NCBI RefSeq assembly: GCF_003606385.1
Contig: NZ_CP032514.1
Span: 2,418,001-2,482,000, forward strand
DNA: 64,000 nt
Origin: Actinomyces lilanjuaniae
Lineage (GTDB): Bacteria > Actinomycetota > Actinomycetes > Actinomycetales > Actinomycetaceae
Direction of reading: 5' to 3'
How positions within the stretch are numbered: position 1 is the stretch's first letter; every line of letters begins with the position of its first letter. Shown here one piece after another: positions 46,340-56,462 of the stretch. The position numbers and the translations under genes are program-made. Below the pieces are notes generated by a model. It saw only the letters and a program-made list of their open reading frames with translations, made no database searches and had not been told where the DNA came from.

Positions 46340-47737
46340 TCACGCCCCCTGCCAGTAGGAGTACAGGGCGCGCGCCAGCCAGGGACCGTCCTTGACCCCG
46401 CCCATCTCCCGGGCCGAGTGCATGCTCAGCAGCGGCACACCGACGTCGACTGTGAGCAGGCCCAGCCGGGTCGCGGTGATCGGACCGATCGTCGACCCGC
46501 AGGGCACCGCGTTGTGGGACACGAAGACCTGGTGGGGTACGTCGGCAGCCGCGCAGGCACGCTCCCACAGAGCCGAGCCCTGGGCGCCGGTGGCGTAGCG
46601 CTGCTGAGCGTTGATCTTCAGCAGGGGACCGCTGTTAACCAGCGGCTGGAGCACGGGGTCGTGCAGCTCGGCACGAGCGGGGTGGACGGCGTGTCCGGCG
46701 TCGGCACTGACACAGCTGGACCGGGCCACGAGGGCGTGGAAGGCGTCGCCCTCAGCCCCCATGACCCGGCCCAGGCGTTCCAGCAGCGTCGCCAGGAGCG
46801 GACCGTCGGCCCCGGAGGCGGAGGCAGAACCAACCTCCTCGTGGTCGAAGGCCACGAGGACCACCGGTCCCACAGGCTCGGTGCCCGACTCGGCCAGGGC
46901 CTCCAGGGCCGCCAGCCCCGCATGGACGCTGGAAAGGTTGTCCAGGCGAGAGGAGGCGAGAAACTCCCCCTCACGACCAAAACGCTGCGGAGGCTGGACG
47001 GGGAAGGTCAGGATGTCGTGCCCGGCCAGCTGCGAGCGGTCCAGACCAGCCAGCTCGCACAAGTACTCCTCGACGGCGTCGCGACCCTCCCCGCCGTCAG
47101 GGCCGGACAGCGCCCACAGAGGCAGAAGGTGGGTCTGACGGTCCAGGCGGAGAGTCTCGTTGACACTGCGGTCCAGGTGGGGGGCCACGTGGGCGATCCG
47201 GGCAACCGGCCCGGTACGTACCAGGTGGCTGGTGCCGTCACGGGTTGTCAGGCGCCCGGCCAGCCCCAGCTCACGGTCCAGCAATGAGGGCAGGAGCGGT
47301 CCGCCGTAGACCTCTGCGTTGATAAGCTGCCAGCCGTGACGACTCACGGCAGCAGAGGGCTTGAGCCTCAGGGCCGGGGAGTCCGTATGGGCGCCGACGA
47401 CACGAAAGCCCTCCTGCGGCCCGCTCCCGGTCCTGCCGCTGTCGCCGGGCAGGACCCAGGCGGCTACCGCCCCGTCCCGCACCACGTAGCCGCGCCGGGG
47501 CAGGTCCTCCGGCCAGGGGCGGGCCTCCTCCACGTGGCGGAACCCACGCGCAGCCAGACGTCGGGCGACCTCGGCCGCAGCGTGGTAGGAGGTAGGTGAG
47601 GCCAGGACGAAGTCAAACAGGGATGCCGTGTAGGCCTCGTCCGCATGAAGGGTCTCCTGCGCCTGCGGAGGTGGCGGTGAAGGCTGCGAAGATGGTGAGG
47701 ATGATGAAGAAGCGGGCGCGGCGGCGGGACTGGTCAT
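46340..47737 (-). CDS. M18 family aminopeptidase
   Basis: Cytosolic metallo-aminopeptidase of 465 residues. Metal and catalytic motifs are visible: VGAHTDSPAL, SSRLDNLSSVHAG, AFDHEEVGS and, near the end, VGVPLLSMHSAREMGG. The first 30 residues are Ser/Pro-rich. It resembles ApeB-type proteins that remove N-terminal acidic or neutral residues. It leads a two-gene operon with the YchJ-like gene. Confidence 0.92.
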   Translation of the reverse strand: MTSPAAAPASSSSSPSSQPSPPPPQAQETLHADEAYTASLFDFVLASPTSYHAAAEVARRLAARGFRHVEEARPWPEDLPRRGYVVRDGAVAAWVLPGDSGRTGSGPQEGFRVVGAHTDSPALRLKPSAAVSRHGWQLINAEVYGGPLLPSLLDRELGLAGRLTTRDGTSHLVRTGPVARIAHVAPHLDRSVNETLRLDRQTHLLPLWALSGPDGGEGRDAVEEYLCELAGLDRSQLAGHDILTFPVQPPQRFGREGEFLASSRLDNLSSVHAGLAALEALAESGTEPVGPVVLVAFDHEEVGSASASGADGPLLATLLERLGRVMGAEGDAFHALVARSSCVSADAGHAVHPARAELHDPVLQPLVNSGPLLKINAQQRYATGAQGSALWERACAAADVPHQVFVSHNAVPCGSTIGPITATRLGLLTVDVGVPLLSMHSAREMGGVKDGPWLARALYSYWQGA

Positions 47738-47778
47738 GGTGACCAGTCTGGCACCACAGGCGTCGGCAGCCTGCCCGC

Positions 47779-48549
47779 GTGCCCGGGCCAGGTATGGAGA
47801 CTGACAGGGACAAGAGTGGCATAGAGATCAGTGGTAGAGATAGATGCCATGAGCAGCCTCCCCTCCCGCCCGTCGCCGTCCTTACCCACCGACCCGCCAG
47901 CAGGTCCTCCCCTGACCTGCCCCAGGTCCCTGCGGCCACGACCACCAGCGTACGCACCGTCATGCTTGACGCCGACGGCGTCCTGCAGCTGATTGGCACC
48001 CCGTGGACGCAGGCGCTGCGCGATGCCGGCGGCACTGAGTTCGCCCACGCGCTGCTGGCTGAGGAAGAGGACGCGCTGTGCGGCAGGGAGAGCCTCACCA
48101 CGCTCCTGGAGCGCCTGGTTGCACGGCTGGGCCTGGCAGCCACCACTGACAGCCTTCTGGCGCTGTGGTACCGAGCCGTACCCGACCCGTGCGCCTGGCA
48201 GCTGGTGGCCGAGCTGCGCAGCGCGGGCTACACCACTGTTCTAGCCACGAACCAGCAGTACGAGCGTCGGCAGTGGATGCGCGAGACCCTGGGCTACCGG
48301 GGGCAGGTTGACATTGAGGGCTACTCCTGCACCCTGGGGGTGGCCAAGCCGCAGCCCGAGTACTTCACCCGGCTCCTGGAGGAATCGGGCAGCGAGCCAC
48401 GACAAGCCCTGTTCGTGGACGACAACACGGACAACATCTCCGCCGCCCAGTCGCTGGGAATCCGCACCGTGCACCACCGTGCCGACTCCGGCGGGCAGGT
48501 GCTGCGCCAGGAGGTCGTCGCCGCCCTGGCCAGCAGCTCCCGACACTGA
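47779..48549 (+). CDS. HAD-superfamily hydrolase (start uncertain)
   Basis: HAD motifs: nucleophile DADGVLQL, motif II TNQQYERR, motif III Lys in GVAKPQPEYF and motif IV FVDDNTDNI. The catalytic pair reads DxD, a phosphatase pattern. The N-terminal 50 residues are low complexity. An ATG at 47849 (MSSLPSRPS) would join the same frame if one C were missing from 47909-47912, and is an equally good start. The substrate is unknown. Confidence 0.82.
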   Translation: MPGPGMETDRDKSGIEISGRDRCHEQPPLPPVAVLTHRPASRSSPDLPQVPAATTTSVRTVMLDADGVLQLIGTPWTQALRDAGGTEFAHALLAEEEDALCGRESLTTLLERLVARLGLAATTDSLLALWYRAVPDPCAWQLVAELRSAGYTTVLATNQQYERRQWMRETLGYRGQVDIEGYSCTLGVAKPQPEYFTRLLEESGSEPRQALFVDDNTDNISAAQSLGIRTVHHRADSGGQVLRQEVVAALASSSRH

Positions 48550-48820
48550 CAGCGCAGTAGCTGTATGGGCACGCATGAGCCGCAATGCGGTGCTGAGAGC
48601 GCACCGCGACGACGTGCTCAGACCTGCTTCCCCTGGCACCACGCTTCTCCGTCCTGAGGCCCACTGCACCGCGCACCTCCTCCTAAGGGAGGAGACACAA
48701 GCGGTATCTTTCTCCTCCTTCAGGGACTTGTCAGCCGCCTGGGCACTGACAAGACTGCTTCCTAGATCCTCCGGCAGGAAGGCCTGAGGCAGCCTGGTCA
48801 GGCTAGCGAGAGGGACCAAT

Positions 48821-49402
48821 ATGGGAGCAGAAAGGACAACCATGACCACGACGAACCGGGCGACGTCAACGTCCTGGCTCAACGGCTCCGGGCAGCTCCG
48901 CCTCCGTACCCCCTCCGCCCCTGCCGCACGCAGCGCTCCGGACCGTTTCCTGGGCCTCGTCTCAGCCATCCACCGCTACCTGCCCAGCCCCCTGCGCAGG
49001 CGGGTGCCGGTCTCCTTCATTGGCTACGCCCTCATCAACGGCTCCGGCTTCTTTCTTGACATCGCCTGCCTGTGGTTCCTCTACGAGAGGCTCCACTGGT
49101 TCTACCCCCTGGCCGTCACGGTCGGCTACGCAATCGCCGGGACCTACTCTCTTCTGCTTAACCGCTGGCTCAACTTCCAGTCCCACGGGCACCTGGTCGC
49201 CCAGGGCACGCGCTACGCCGTGGGACTGGTCAGCCAGTACGTGATCTTCATCCTGGGCCTGTCCTCGTTGCTGCACTGGATGGGCATGGGAGCCGAGCTG
49301 GCCCGGGTCCTGTCAGCGTGCTGCGAGGGTGTCTACCTGTACGCCGTGACCCGCCTGTGGGTGTTCCGCGACTCGCCTGAGCCTGAGCCCCTCACCCACT
49401 GA
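48821..49402 (+). CDS. GtrA family membrane protein
   Basis: Four hydrophobic helices between about residues 63 and 180 with SFIGYALINGSGFFLDI, YAIAGTYSLLLNRWLNF and the terminal TRLWVFRD, typical of GtrA-like flippase proteins involved in moving lipid-linked sugars. The 60-residue N-terminus is hydrophilic. ATG 48842 is an alternative start. No glycosyltransferase partner is adjacent. Confidence 0.85.
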   Translation: MGAERTTMTTTNRATSTSWLNGSGQLRLRTPSAPAARSAPDRFLGLVSAIHRYLPSPLRRRVPVSFIGYALINGSGFFLDIACLWFLYERLHWFYPLAVTVGYAIAGTYSLLLNRWLNFQSHGHLVAQGTRYAVGLVSQYVIFILGLSSLLHWMGMGAELARVLSACCEGVYLYAVTRLWVFRDSPEPEPLTH

Positions 49403-49508
49403 GGCACACTGGGGCGTCACTCTCCCCCTACCTACCCTGCCGTCGGCCCGGTCGCATCAGCCTGCGTTCTCCGCTGGCCCGCCATCCCCACCAATCGGGC
49501 CAGATAGC

Positions 49509-50389
49509 TCACCAGAAGGCTCGGGCCGTCTCCGTGGGACCTCCCAGCTCGGTCAGCCCGGCGTCAAGGACGCTAACAGGCCGCAGACCACCAGCCCACT
49601 CCTGGGGGCCAGGAAGAAGAACCCGGACCCGGTAGCCGTCGCGCGCCCAGGCCTGTCTCAGTGCCGGGGGCATCTGCGGGCTCTCCCAGGCCAGCTGGGC
49701 GGCGTGGGCGCACTGGGCCGCCATCTTGCCCGAGGTCATCTGGTGCATCGGCGTAACCTCAATGGCAACCAAGGCACCGACCGAGGTGGACTCCTCCCCC
49801 AGCTGCACCTCCTCAGCAGCCTGGGGACAGCGATGAACCCGCTCAGTTATCGCCGCCGGCTCAGGCGGCAGCCGTACGCCGGTAGGAAAGTGGGTCCCCT
49901 CAACCTGAGTCCCGGCCAGGGGCTCGGGGAGGGGCGCACCGGCCCTGGCACAAAGGCGCGAGCAGCCGCCTGCCCCCACCCGGGTGGTCCGTCCTGGGTG
50001 ACGGTGACACCGGGAAGCTCCTGGACGTCCCGCCACCGCCTGCCGCGCGCCCGGCGCACCAGCTTGCGGATCTGTACACGACGCCAGCGAGCGACCGCCC
50101 CGTGCCAGGAACCGCCGGGAGCAGACCCCGGCGCCGCCAGAAGAGCCACGACAGCTCGGGCAACGGCCTCGGCCACGTCCACCTGCCGGGGCGGGACCAC
50201 CTTGTCGTAGCGCACCGCCACCTGCATGGCCCAGGGAAGGTCCTGCGCCTGACGTTGCGACGCGGCACCCACCAGACCGGGCTCATCCCGACGCCCCCGC
50301 GACTCCCGGTGTCCGCTCACACCGCAATCACCGGCTTCAGGATGAGCGGGCTCATCCTGTCGTGGGTGAGGACGGTCAGAGGCAGGCAC
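49509..50389 (-). CDS. PTH2-like aminoacyl/peptidyl-tRNA hydrolase family protein (one apparent 1-base loss)
   Basis: Restoring one base at 49943-49945 joins two frames into about 293 residues. The C-terminal part carries HQMTSGKMAAQCAHAAQLAW, the GK..AQ..HA pattern of PTH2 hydrolases, and GYRVRVLLPG. The N-terminal half repeats a related layout (MQVAVRYDKVVPP, DVAEAVARAVVALL). The start is uncertain, since the first 50 residues are low complexity. Confidence 0.7.
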
Positions 50390-50540
50390 ACCGCGAGTCT
50401 AGACCAGGCCGCAGGCGCGGCAGGCTCGGTCGGCGCGGCAGGGCCGGAGACCGGGATCCACCCGCAGACTCAGGAGACGGGGACTAGATCGTTCTTCGGT
50501 ATGAGCACCCCCTTGCCTCAGTAGCCGTAGATTGACGCCC

Positions 50541-51890
50541 ATGAGTCAACCACCGTCTACCCCGGCTGCTGTCCCTGCCACGCCTGGAAGCAGCCCAGCC
50601 TCCCGGGACCCGCAGCGACCCAGGATCTTTAACGGCTCCACCATCCACGGGCTGCGCGGGACCTCCCGGCTGCGCCATCCTGTGGAGATCCCGCTGCTCG
50701 TGACGTGCATCCTGCTCGCCGTGGTCATCTACGTCCTGTGGATCGCCCTCATGACCTGGCTGATCCTGGTTCCCGAGCCCACAGGTGCCGGTGCCCAGCT
50801 GCGTGACCTCATCCTGGAGGCTCCTGACAGCAGCATCACCCAGCTGCTGCTGGCAGCCCCTGCCCTCCCGCTCATCCTCTGGGTGCTACGTGCGCTCATG
50901 TACGCCCAGATGCGTGCGCAGTCCGTCCAGATGAGCCCCACCCAGTTCCCCGAGGGCTACCGGATGGTGGTCGAGGCGGCCCAGCAGTTTGGCCTGCGCC
51001 GTGTGCCTGACGCTTATGTGACCTTAGGCAACGGCGTCATCAACGCCTTCGCCTCCGGTCACGGGTTCCGTCGCTTCATCGTGGTCCATTCCGACCTGTT
51101 CGAGGTCGGGGGCTCCGCACGCGACCCCGAGGCCCTACGCTTCATCATCTCCCACGAGGTCGGCCACCACGCCGCCGGACACACCTCACTGTGGCGTGTC
51201 GTCATCATGAACCTCATGGGCAACATCCCCCTGCTGGGAATGGCACTGTCACGGGCCCAGGAGTACACCGCCGACAACCACGGCTACGCCATCGCCCCCA
51301 GGGGAACGGCAGGAGCGATGGGTCTGATCAGCGCAGGCAAGTACCTCGGCGCACAGGTCAACACGCACGCGCTGGCGGACCGGGCCACCCGGGAGAAGGG
51401 CCTGTGGCTCCACCTGGTCAACTGGGGCTCGACACACCCGGTCAACACCTGGCGCGCCCACGCCCTGCGGGACCGCAGCCGCCCGGGACGCATCATGATC
51501 CGCCCCAGGGAGTCCACCGCCTGGTTCCCGCCCACGCACCCCGCGGGCAGCGACTGGAGCGACATCTGGCCCACCCCGGCCCAGGTCCTGGAGCGCCTGG
51601 ACTCCACCCGTCCCCTGGTCCCCGCCGAGGAGCAGTTCGGGCGTTATCCCGGCGTCACCTACCAGGTACCCCGCGACCAGCTCCGTTGGGCCAGCCCGGT
51701 CCCCGTCCCGGCAGCCCCAGCCGGGTTCCAGCCCTCAGGCTACGGGTTCCACGGGTACTCCGCCCCCGCAGGCACACAGGCCCCGGGAGGCGCTGCGCCC
51801 TCGCAGGGCACCACGCCAGCCCCTGGGAGCACCGCCCAGCCCGGTGGGAACCCTGGCAACATCCAGCCTGGCCCGGAGGGCTCCGTCTAA
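50541..51890 (+). CDS. M48 family membrane metallopeptidase (HtpX-like)
   Basis: Zinc motif HEVGHHAAGH with the downstream Glu in RAQEYTADNHG. Two N-terminal membrane helices (about 55-80 and 105-125) and another hydrophobic stretch after the motif fit HtpX-type membrane proteases. The last 85 residues are Pro/Gly/Ala-rich. ATG 50541 (MSQPPSTP) gives 449 residues. Confidence 0.88.
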   Translation: MSQPPSTPAAVPATPGSSPASRDPQRPRIFNGSTIHGLRGTSRLRHPVEIPLLVTCILLAVVIYVLWIALMTWLILVPEPTGAGAQLRDLILEAPDSSITQLLLAAPALPLILWVLRALMYAQMRAQSVQMSPTQFPEGYRMVVEAAQQFGLRRVPDAYVTLGNGVINAFASGHGFRRFIVVHSDLFEVGGSARDPEALRFIISHEVGHHAAGHTSLWRVVIMNLMGNIPLLGMALSRAQEYTADNHGYAIAPRGTAGAMGLISAGKYLGAQVNTHALADRATREKGLWLHLVNWGSTHPVNTWRAHALRDRSRPGRIMIRPRESTAWFPPTHPAGSDWSDIWPTPAQVLERLDSTRPLVPAEEQFGRYPGVTYQVPRDQLRWASPVPVPAAPAGFQPSGYGFHGYSAPAGTQAPGGAAPSQGTTPAPGSTAQPGGNPGNIQPGPEGSV

Positions 51891-51947
51891 CCAGGCGGGG
51901 CCTCCCCGGCCACACTGACGACACACGTGGTGGCACGTGTCCAGGGA

Positions 51948-51991
51948 ACGGGCTGGGGCCTGCCTCAATGACAGGGCAGGCCCCAGCCCGT
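51948..51991. terminator. Strong bidirectional hairpin
   Basis: A perfect 17-bp stem (ACGGGCTGGGGCCTGCC with its complement) and a 10-base loop lie between the M48 peptidase gene and the convergent PAS-domain gene. Confidence 0.8.
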
Positions 51992-52037
51992 CGCCACTTG
52001 CCGCAGCAGCGGACGAGGACTGAGGAAAGAACCGGCG

Positions 52038-53408
52038 TCAGAGGCTGGCGACCTTGGCCGCTGCCCTGAGCCGTTCCAACTGCGCGGGCAAGCCCAGGGA
52101 GTCAGCGGGGGCCGCCGCGCGCTGGCACCGTGCGGCGGCCCCGTCCAGCTCAGCCAGACGCCTCCCCACGGACTCCACCGCCTGCGAGGCGGCGTCGGAC
52201 AGCGCTGTGGCCTTCGCAGGCAGGTCGGGGTCGCGGGGGGAGGCAGAGCCAGTCCACAGCATGAGGAGCTGGTGCGGAATCGTCATCATGCGGCTCACCT
52301 CACCGATGTCGGAGGCTACCTGCTCTGCCAGAGCACGGTGCTCCTGCGCCTGCTGCTCCATCTCGGTCAGCCCTTGCGCCAGGGACTCGATAAGGTCGGG
52401 GACGCCCTGGGAGGAGGCCTGGGTGTCCCCCACGCCGTCGATGATCTCCGCAACGAGCATCAAGGTGGTGGTGGCGTGGAGACGGGCCAGCGCGACACGG
52501 AAGCGCGTGCGGGCGCTGTTGGTGTCCAACCGGACCAGGGTGTCTGCCAGGCGCTCCACCACAGGACCGACGATCCCCTGCATCTGGACCCACAGGTCGA
52601 TCAGGTCCGCCAGGGGCCTGACCCTGGGGTCGCTGCGGTCCAGCTCGGAGACAGCGTGCTCTGTCAGCAACGGGTCGTCCAGGGTCTCGCGCAGACCCTG
52701 ACCTGCCGCCCTCAGCGCGCTCGACAGCTCGACAAGCTCGTCCTGGGCACCCATCCACGAGTCGAGCCCAGAGACCACGGCCGTGACGGCCTCAAGCATC
52801 GTACCCAGCTCGCCGTCAGCACCGGGACGCTGCGGAAGACCCGCGGACAGCTCCTCACGGCGCGCCACCTCCGCGGGCAGGGCGGTGTTCTGGAAGTCTT
52901 CGTAGGAAGGCATCCCGACCTGCTTCAGGAGGTCACCGATGCGCTGGGCACCCTTCTGGGCAGCGAGACGGCGGCTGTCGCCCTGGGCGAGGGCCTGGTC
53001 CTCCACCTGCCTGGCCTCACGGTAGATGGAGCAGGCGGTCTCGAAGAAGTCGGTGCACACCGGACGGGTCCGCACAGACAGGTAGCCGCCGTCGGGAAGC
53101 GGGGTCACTGTGGCGAAGACGTCGTACTGGCTGCCGTCTGCCGCGAGGTTGCGCACGTAGCCGGCAAAGGGGTGCCCCTCCTTGAGCGCGTCCCACATCT
53201 CCCGGAAGACTCCTCCGGGCATCTCCGGGTGGCGCACGATGTTGTGCGGGGCGCCGGACAGCTCCTCCCGCGTGTACCGCGACAGCTCGATGAACACGTT
53301 GTTCGAGTGCCGGATAAGCCCGCGGGAGTCCGTGGTGGAGAAGAACAGCTGGTCCACTCCCACCTCATGGATGGCTCCGGTGGCCTTGACCTTGTGCACG
53401 ACGCTCAC
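52038..53408 (-). CDS. PAS-domain sensor protein (Aer-like PAS)
   Basis: The N-terminal 125 residues form a PAS domain close to that of Aer (TTDSRGLIRHSNNVFIELS, HNIVRHPEMPGGVFREMWD, KEGHPFAGYVRN). The rest is long, helical and Ala/Leu/Glu-rich, like a degenerate receptor domain, but without a methyl-accepting hairpin or membrane helix that I can recognise. It may be a soluble redox or FAD sensor. No chemotaxis genes are nearby. 456 residues. Confidence 0.75.
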   Translation of the reverse strand: MSVVHKVKATGAIHEVGVDQLFFSTTDSRGLIRHSNNVFIELSRYTREELSGAPHNIVRHPEMPGGVFREMWDALKEGHPFAGYVRNLAADGSQYDVFATVTPLPDGGYLSVRTRPVCTDFFETACSIYREARQVEDQALAQGDSRRLAAQKGAQRIGDLLKQVGMPSYEDFQNTALPAEVARREELSAGLPQRPGADGELGTMLEAVTAVVSGLDSWMGAQDELVELSSALRAAGQGLRETLDDPLLTEHAVSELDRSDPRVRPLADLIDLWVQMQGIVGPVVERLADTLVRLDTNSARTRFRVALARLHATTTLMLVAEIIDGVGDTQASSQGVPDLIESLAQGLTEMEQQAQEHRALAEQVASDIGEVSRMMTIPHQLLMLWTGSASPRDPDLPAKATALSDAASQAVESVGRRLAELDGAAARCQRAAAPADSLGLPAQLERLRAAAKVASL

Positions 53409-53658
53409 GCTCCTCAGGAGTGGGGCAGCACGACGAGCACGACATGGTCGACCACGACATCGCTGACGCGGAGCATGCCTCAGAGCAGACCCGCAGCTGC
53501 CCGCACGTGCCAGCGCAGGACCTGTGTCCCGCGCAGCGTGAAGCGTAGGGCACGAGGCCCTTGCGACAGAAAACGAAAGGATCCTGTTCCGCTAGCCGCG
53601 TTCCAGGTTGTCACGAGCCAATAACAGAACTACGCTTACCTATTTTGGTGCCAGCCGC

Positions 53659-54150
53659 TCAGCCCTGGGCGCCAGCCACGACTCCCGCCATGGTCAGGGC
53701 TGCTGAGGCCGCCTCGTAGCCCTTGTCCTCACGTGATCCGGGCAGTCCCGCACGATCCAGGCCCTGCTCCTGCGTGTCACAGGTAAGCACCCCGAAGCCG
53801 ATCGGCGTGCGCTCGTCGAGAGCCACCCTCGTCAGCCCCTGGACCGCGGCCTGGCAGACGTAGTCGAAGTGAGGGGTACCACCGCGTACCACCACGCCCA
53901 GCGCCACCACCGCGTCACTGGCGGCACAGACCGCCTGAGCGGCCACGGGCAGCTCAAAGGTCCCGGGGACCCGCACCACCCGCGCCACGGCACCCGCGTC
54001 GGCCACCGCCCGCAGCGCCCCGTTGAGGAGGCCGCCCATGATCGTGTCGTGCCAGCTCGCCGCCACGACCGTCACGACCACGGGCGAGCCGTCATCACGC
54101 CTTCCGTGGCTCGCGTCCAGCCTGCCCTCAGGTGCCCCAGATCCTGCCAT
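53659..54150 (-). CDS. ribH: 6,7-dimethyl-8-ribityllumazine synthase
   Basis: Last gene of the riboflavin operon. It forms the lumazine precursor of riboflavin from the RibD product and the RibBA product. Motifs VVTVVAASWHDTIMGGLL, VRVPGTFELPVAAQA, ALGVVVRGGTPHFDYVC and FGVLTCDTQEQ are typical. 163 residues, 44 bp after ribBA. Confidence 0.95.
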   Translation of the reverse strand: MAGSGAPEGRLDASHGRRDDGSPVVVTVVAASWHDTIMGGLLNGALRAVADAGAVARVVRVPGTFELPVAAQAVCAASDAVVALGVVVRGGTPHFDYVCQAAVQGLTRVALDERTPIGFGVLTCDTQEQGLDRAGLPGSREDKGYEAASAALTMAGVVAGAQG

Positions 54151-54194
54151 TGCCGCTCCTTAGTCTCGCTGTCTCCCTAGGTCACGCTTGTCCG

Positions 54195-55682
54195 TCACCG
54201 GTTGTCTGCCGACGACATCGACCCCGCTGCCGACCTGGCGTCGGCCGTCTGCTGCGTCCCTGCCGACGACCGCGCTACCCCACTGTCCTGCCGCCTGGTC
54301 GTGCCGCCCGACGATCCCCGGCCCAGGTGGGTCAGGTGGTGGTGCATGCGGTCACGCTTGGTTCGCAGGTAGCGCAGCGACTCGGGGTGGGCTCCCACCT
54401 CGATCGGCTCACGTCCCACCACCTCGATCCCCTCGGCCTCCAGGGCTGAGACCTTAGAGGGGTTGTTGGTGAGCAGACGCACACGGGTCAGCCCCAGCGA
54501 CCGCAGGATATCGGCTGCCGTGCTGTAGGTCCGCGCGTCAACCGGAAGCCCCAGGACCTCGTTAGCCTCAACCGTGTCCGCGCCGTTGTCCTGCTCGTGG
54601 TAAGCCCGCATCTTGTTGACCAGGCCGATCCCCCGCCCCTCATGGTCACGCAGGTAGATCACCGCCCCACCCTGCTCCTGGACCATCTCCAGGGCGCGGT
54701 CCAGCTGGCGGCCACAGTCACAGCGCCGGGAGCCCATGACGTCTCCGGTCAGGCACTCTGAGTGCACACGCACCAGCGGCACCGAGCCCGGCTCCGTCAC
54801 GGGTGCGGTCAGGCTGAGATGCTCCGAGGAGCCGGTCCCCCAGGCGACTGCGGTGAAGACGCCGTGCTCTGTCGGCAGCCTGACAGGAGGTGCTGTGAGG
54901 GGTGCCCGGCCACCCGGGGCCCGGGCACCCCTCACACCACCCTGCGCCTCCCCGATCCCGCGGGCCGGGGCACCAGCCTCTTCCACGTCCCCGACAGCCC
55001 TGCGGTACTCCTGAAGACGGGCGATGGAGACCACGGCTAGGTCGTGCTCGTCCGCGAAGGCGCGCAGCGCCGCAGCACGCATGAGGGAGCCGTCGTCGTT
55101 GACGAGCTCGCCGATGGCCGCCACCTCCTCCAGCCCCGCCAGGCGGCACAGGTCCACGGCAGCCTCGGTGTGCCCGGCACGCTCCAGGACGCCGCCGGCC
55201 CGCGCGACAAGGGGCAGGACGTGGCCGGGCCTGATGAGGGCCTCCGGCCCCGTCCGGGTGTCCAGCAGGGCACGTACCGTCAGGCACCGGTCGTGGGCAC
55301 TGATACCGGTAGTCGTACCGGCCCGCGCGTCGCAGCTGACGGTGTAGGCCGTGCCACGAGGGTCCTCACCGTCCTCGACCATGACAGGTAGTCGCATTAC
55401 CCTGGCCCGCTCAGCGGTCAGCGGGGCGCAGATGAGTCCCGAGGTGTAGCGCACGAGCATGCCCATGGTCTCAGGGGTTGCCCGCTGGGCGGCAAGGACG
55501 AGGTCGCCCTCGTTCTCACGGGCCTCGTCGTCTACCACGACGACGGGCCGCCCCTGGGACAGCTGCGACAGTACCCGCTCCATGCTGCTGTCCACAACGC
55601 CTGCCATGTCGCCCTCCACGTCACCGAGGTCCTGCCGCTTACTGTGCTCCCCGCCGTGGTCCCGGCTACGCTCCTCGCTCAC
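54195..55682 (-). CDS. ribBA: Bifunctional DHBP synthase / GTP cyclohydrolase II
   Basis: Provides both early riboflavin intermediates. The N-terminal half has DHBP synthase motifs VVVVDDEARENEGDLVLA, GISAHDR and GHTEAAVDLCRLAG. The C-terminal half has the GTP cyclohydrolase II zinc site HSECLTGDVMGSRRCDCG and DHEGRGIGLVNK. A 45-residue linker separates the halves. The GTG start overlaps the ribE stop by four bases; 495 residues. Confidence 0.94.
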   Translation of the reverse strand: MSEERSRDHGGEHSKRQDLGDVEGDMAGVVDSSMERVLSQLSQGRPVVVVDDEARENEGDLVLAAQRATPETMGMLVRYTSGLICAPLTAERARVMRLPVMVEDGEDPRGTAYTVSCDARAGTTTGISAHDRCLTVRALLDTRTGPEALIRPGHVLPLVARAGGVLERAGHTEAAVDLCRLAGLEEVAAIGELVNDDGSLMRAAALRAFADEHDLAVVSIARLQEYRRAVGDVEEAGAPARGIGEAQGGVRGARAPGGRAPLTAPPVRLPTEHGVFTAVAWGTGSSEHLSLTAPVTEPGSVPLVRVHSECLTGDVMGSRRCDCGRQLDRALEMVQEQGGAVIYLRDHEGRGIGLVNKMRAYHEQDNGADTVEANEVLGLPVDARTYSTAADILRSLGLTRVRLLTNNPSKVSALEAEGIEVVGREPIEVGAHPESLRYLRTKRDRMHHHLTHLGRGSSGGTTRRQDSGVARSSAGTQQTADARSAAGSMSSADNR

Positions 55683-56326
55683 CGCTGCACCCCCTGCACC
55701 TGAAGCATCCGCTGAAGGTACTTGGCCAGGACATCGGTCTCGATGTTGACACGGTCACCGCTCTGGAGCCCGCCCAGCCTGGTGGCCTCCAAGGTCGCCG
55801 GCACGAGGCCGACCTCGAACCATGGTTGCTGGGCACCCGCAGGGCTGACAGCAGTCACCGTCAGAGACACACCGTCAACGGCGACGGCTCCCTTCTCCGC
55901 CACCTGGTCCTCAATCCGGGCAGGCATGCTCACCCGCAGCCGCGTCCACGCCCCCTGCGGGGCGATCTCCGCCACCGCCCCCGTGGCGTCGACGTGCCCC
56001 TGGACCACGTGCCCGTCAAGACGTGCCCCGGCAGGCAGGCACCGCTCCAGGTTGACGACGTCGCCGGGACGCAGTGCCCCCAGGGTGGTACGCACCAGGG
56101 TCTCCTCCATCAGGTCGGCGCGAAAGACGTCGGCACGGCCGGTGGCTGACGTCTGGCCGGTGTCGGCCAGGGCGGTCAGGCACGCGCCGTTGACGGCCAG
56201 GGACCCCCCGGTCTCCAGGTCGGACGCTAGCCCGTGGGTGTCGATGACAAGACGAGTCACCCCCGCCGTGTGGTCGGGGACGAGGTCCAGGACAGTCCCC
56301 TGGCCCGTCACGATTCCTGTGAACAC
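55679..56326 (-). CDS. ribE: Riboflavin synthase alpha subunit
   Basis: Dismutates lumazine to riboflavin. Two similar barrels are visible, each with the GGSLAVNGACLT/VAVDGVSLTV type motif. The start is the GTG at 56326, giving (V)FTGIVTGQG, the invariant N-terminus, with AAGGAGGG upstream. 215 residues. The TGA overlaps the ribBA start. Confidence 0.93.
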   Translation of the reverse strand: MFTGIVTGQGTVLDLVPDHTAGVTRLVIDTHGLASDLETGGSLAVNGACLTALADTGQTSATGRADVFRADLMEETLVRTTLGALRPGDVVNLERCLPAGARLDGHVVQGHVDATGAVAEIAPQGAWTRLRVSMPARIEDQVAEKGAVAVDGVSLTVTAVSPAGAQQPWFEVGLVPATLEATRLGGLQSGDRVNIETDVLAKYLQRMLQVQGVQR

Positions 56327-56462
56327 GAGGCTCTCCCTCCTTAGGCTCCTTGCTTGGCTCGTTGATCTCGGCTCGCACGCTGCGGGCCGCACACCGCCCA
56401 GCCCGCCCCCTCCTACAGCACGCGCCTGCACAGAGGCTCGACCTGGCACGCTGAAGAAGCGC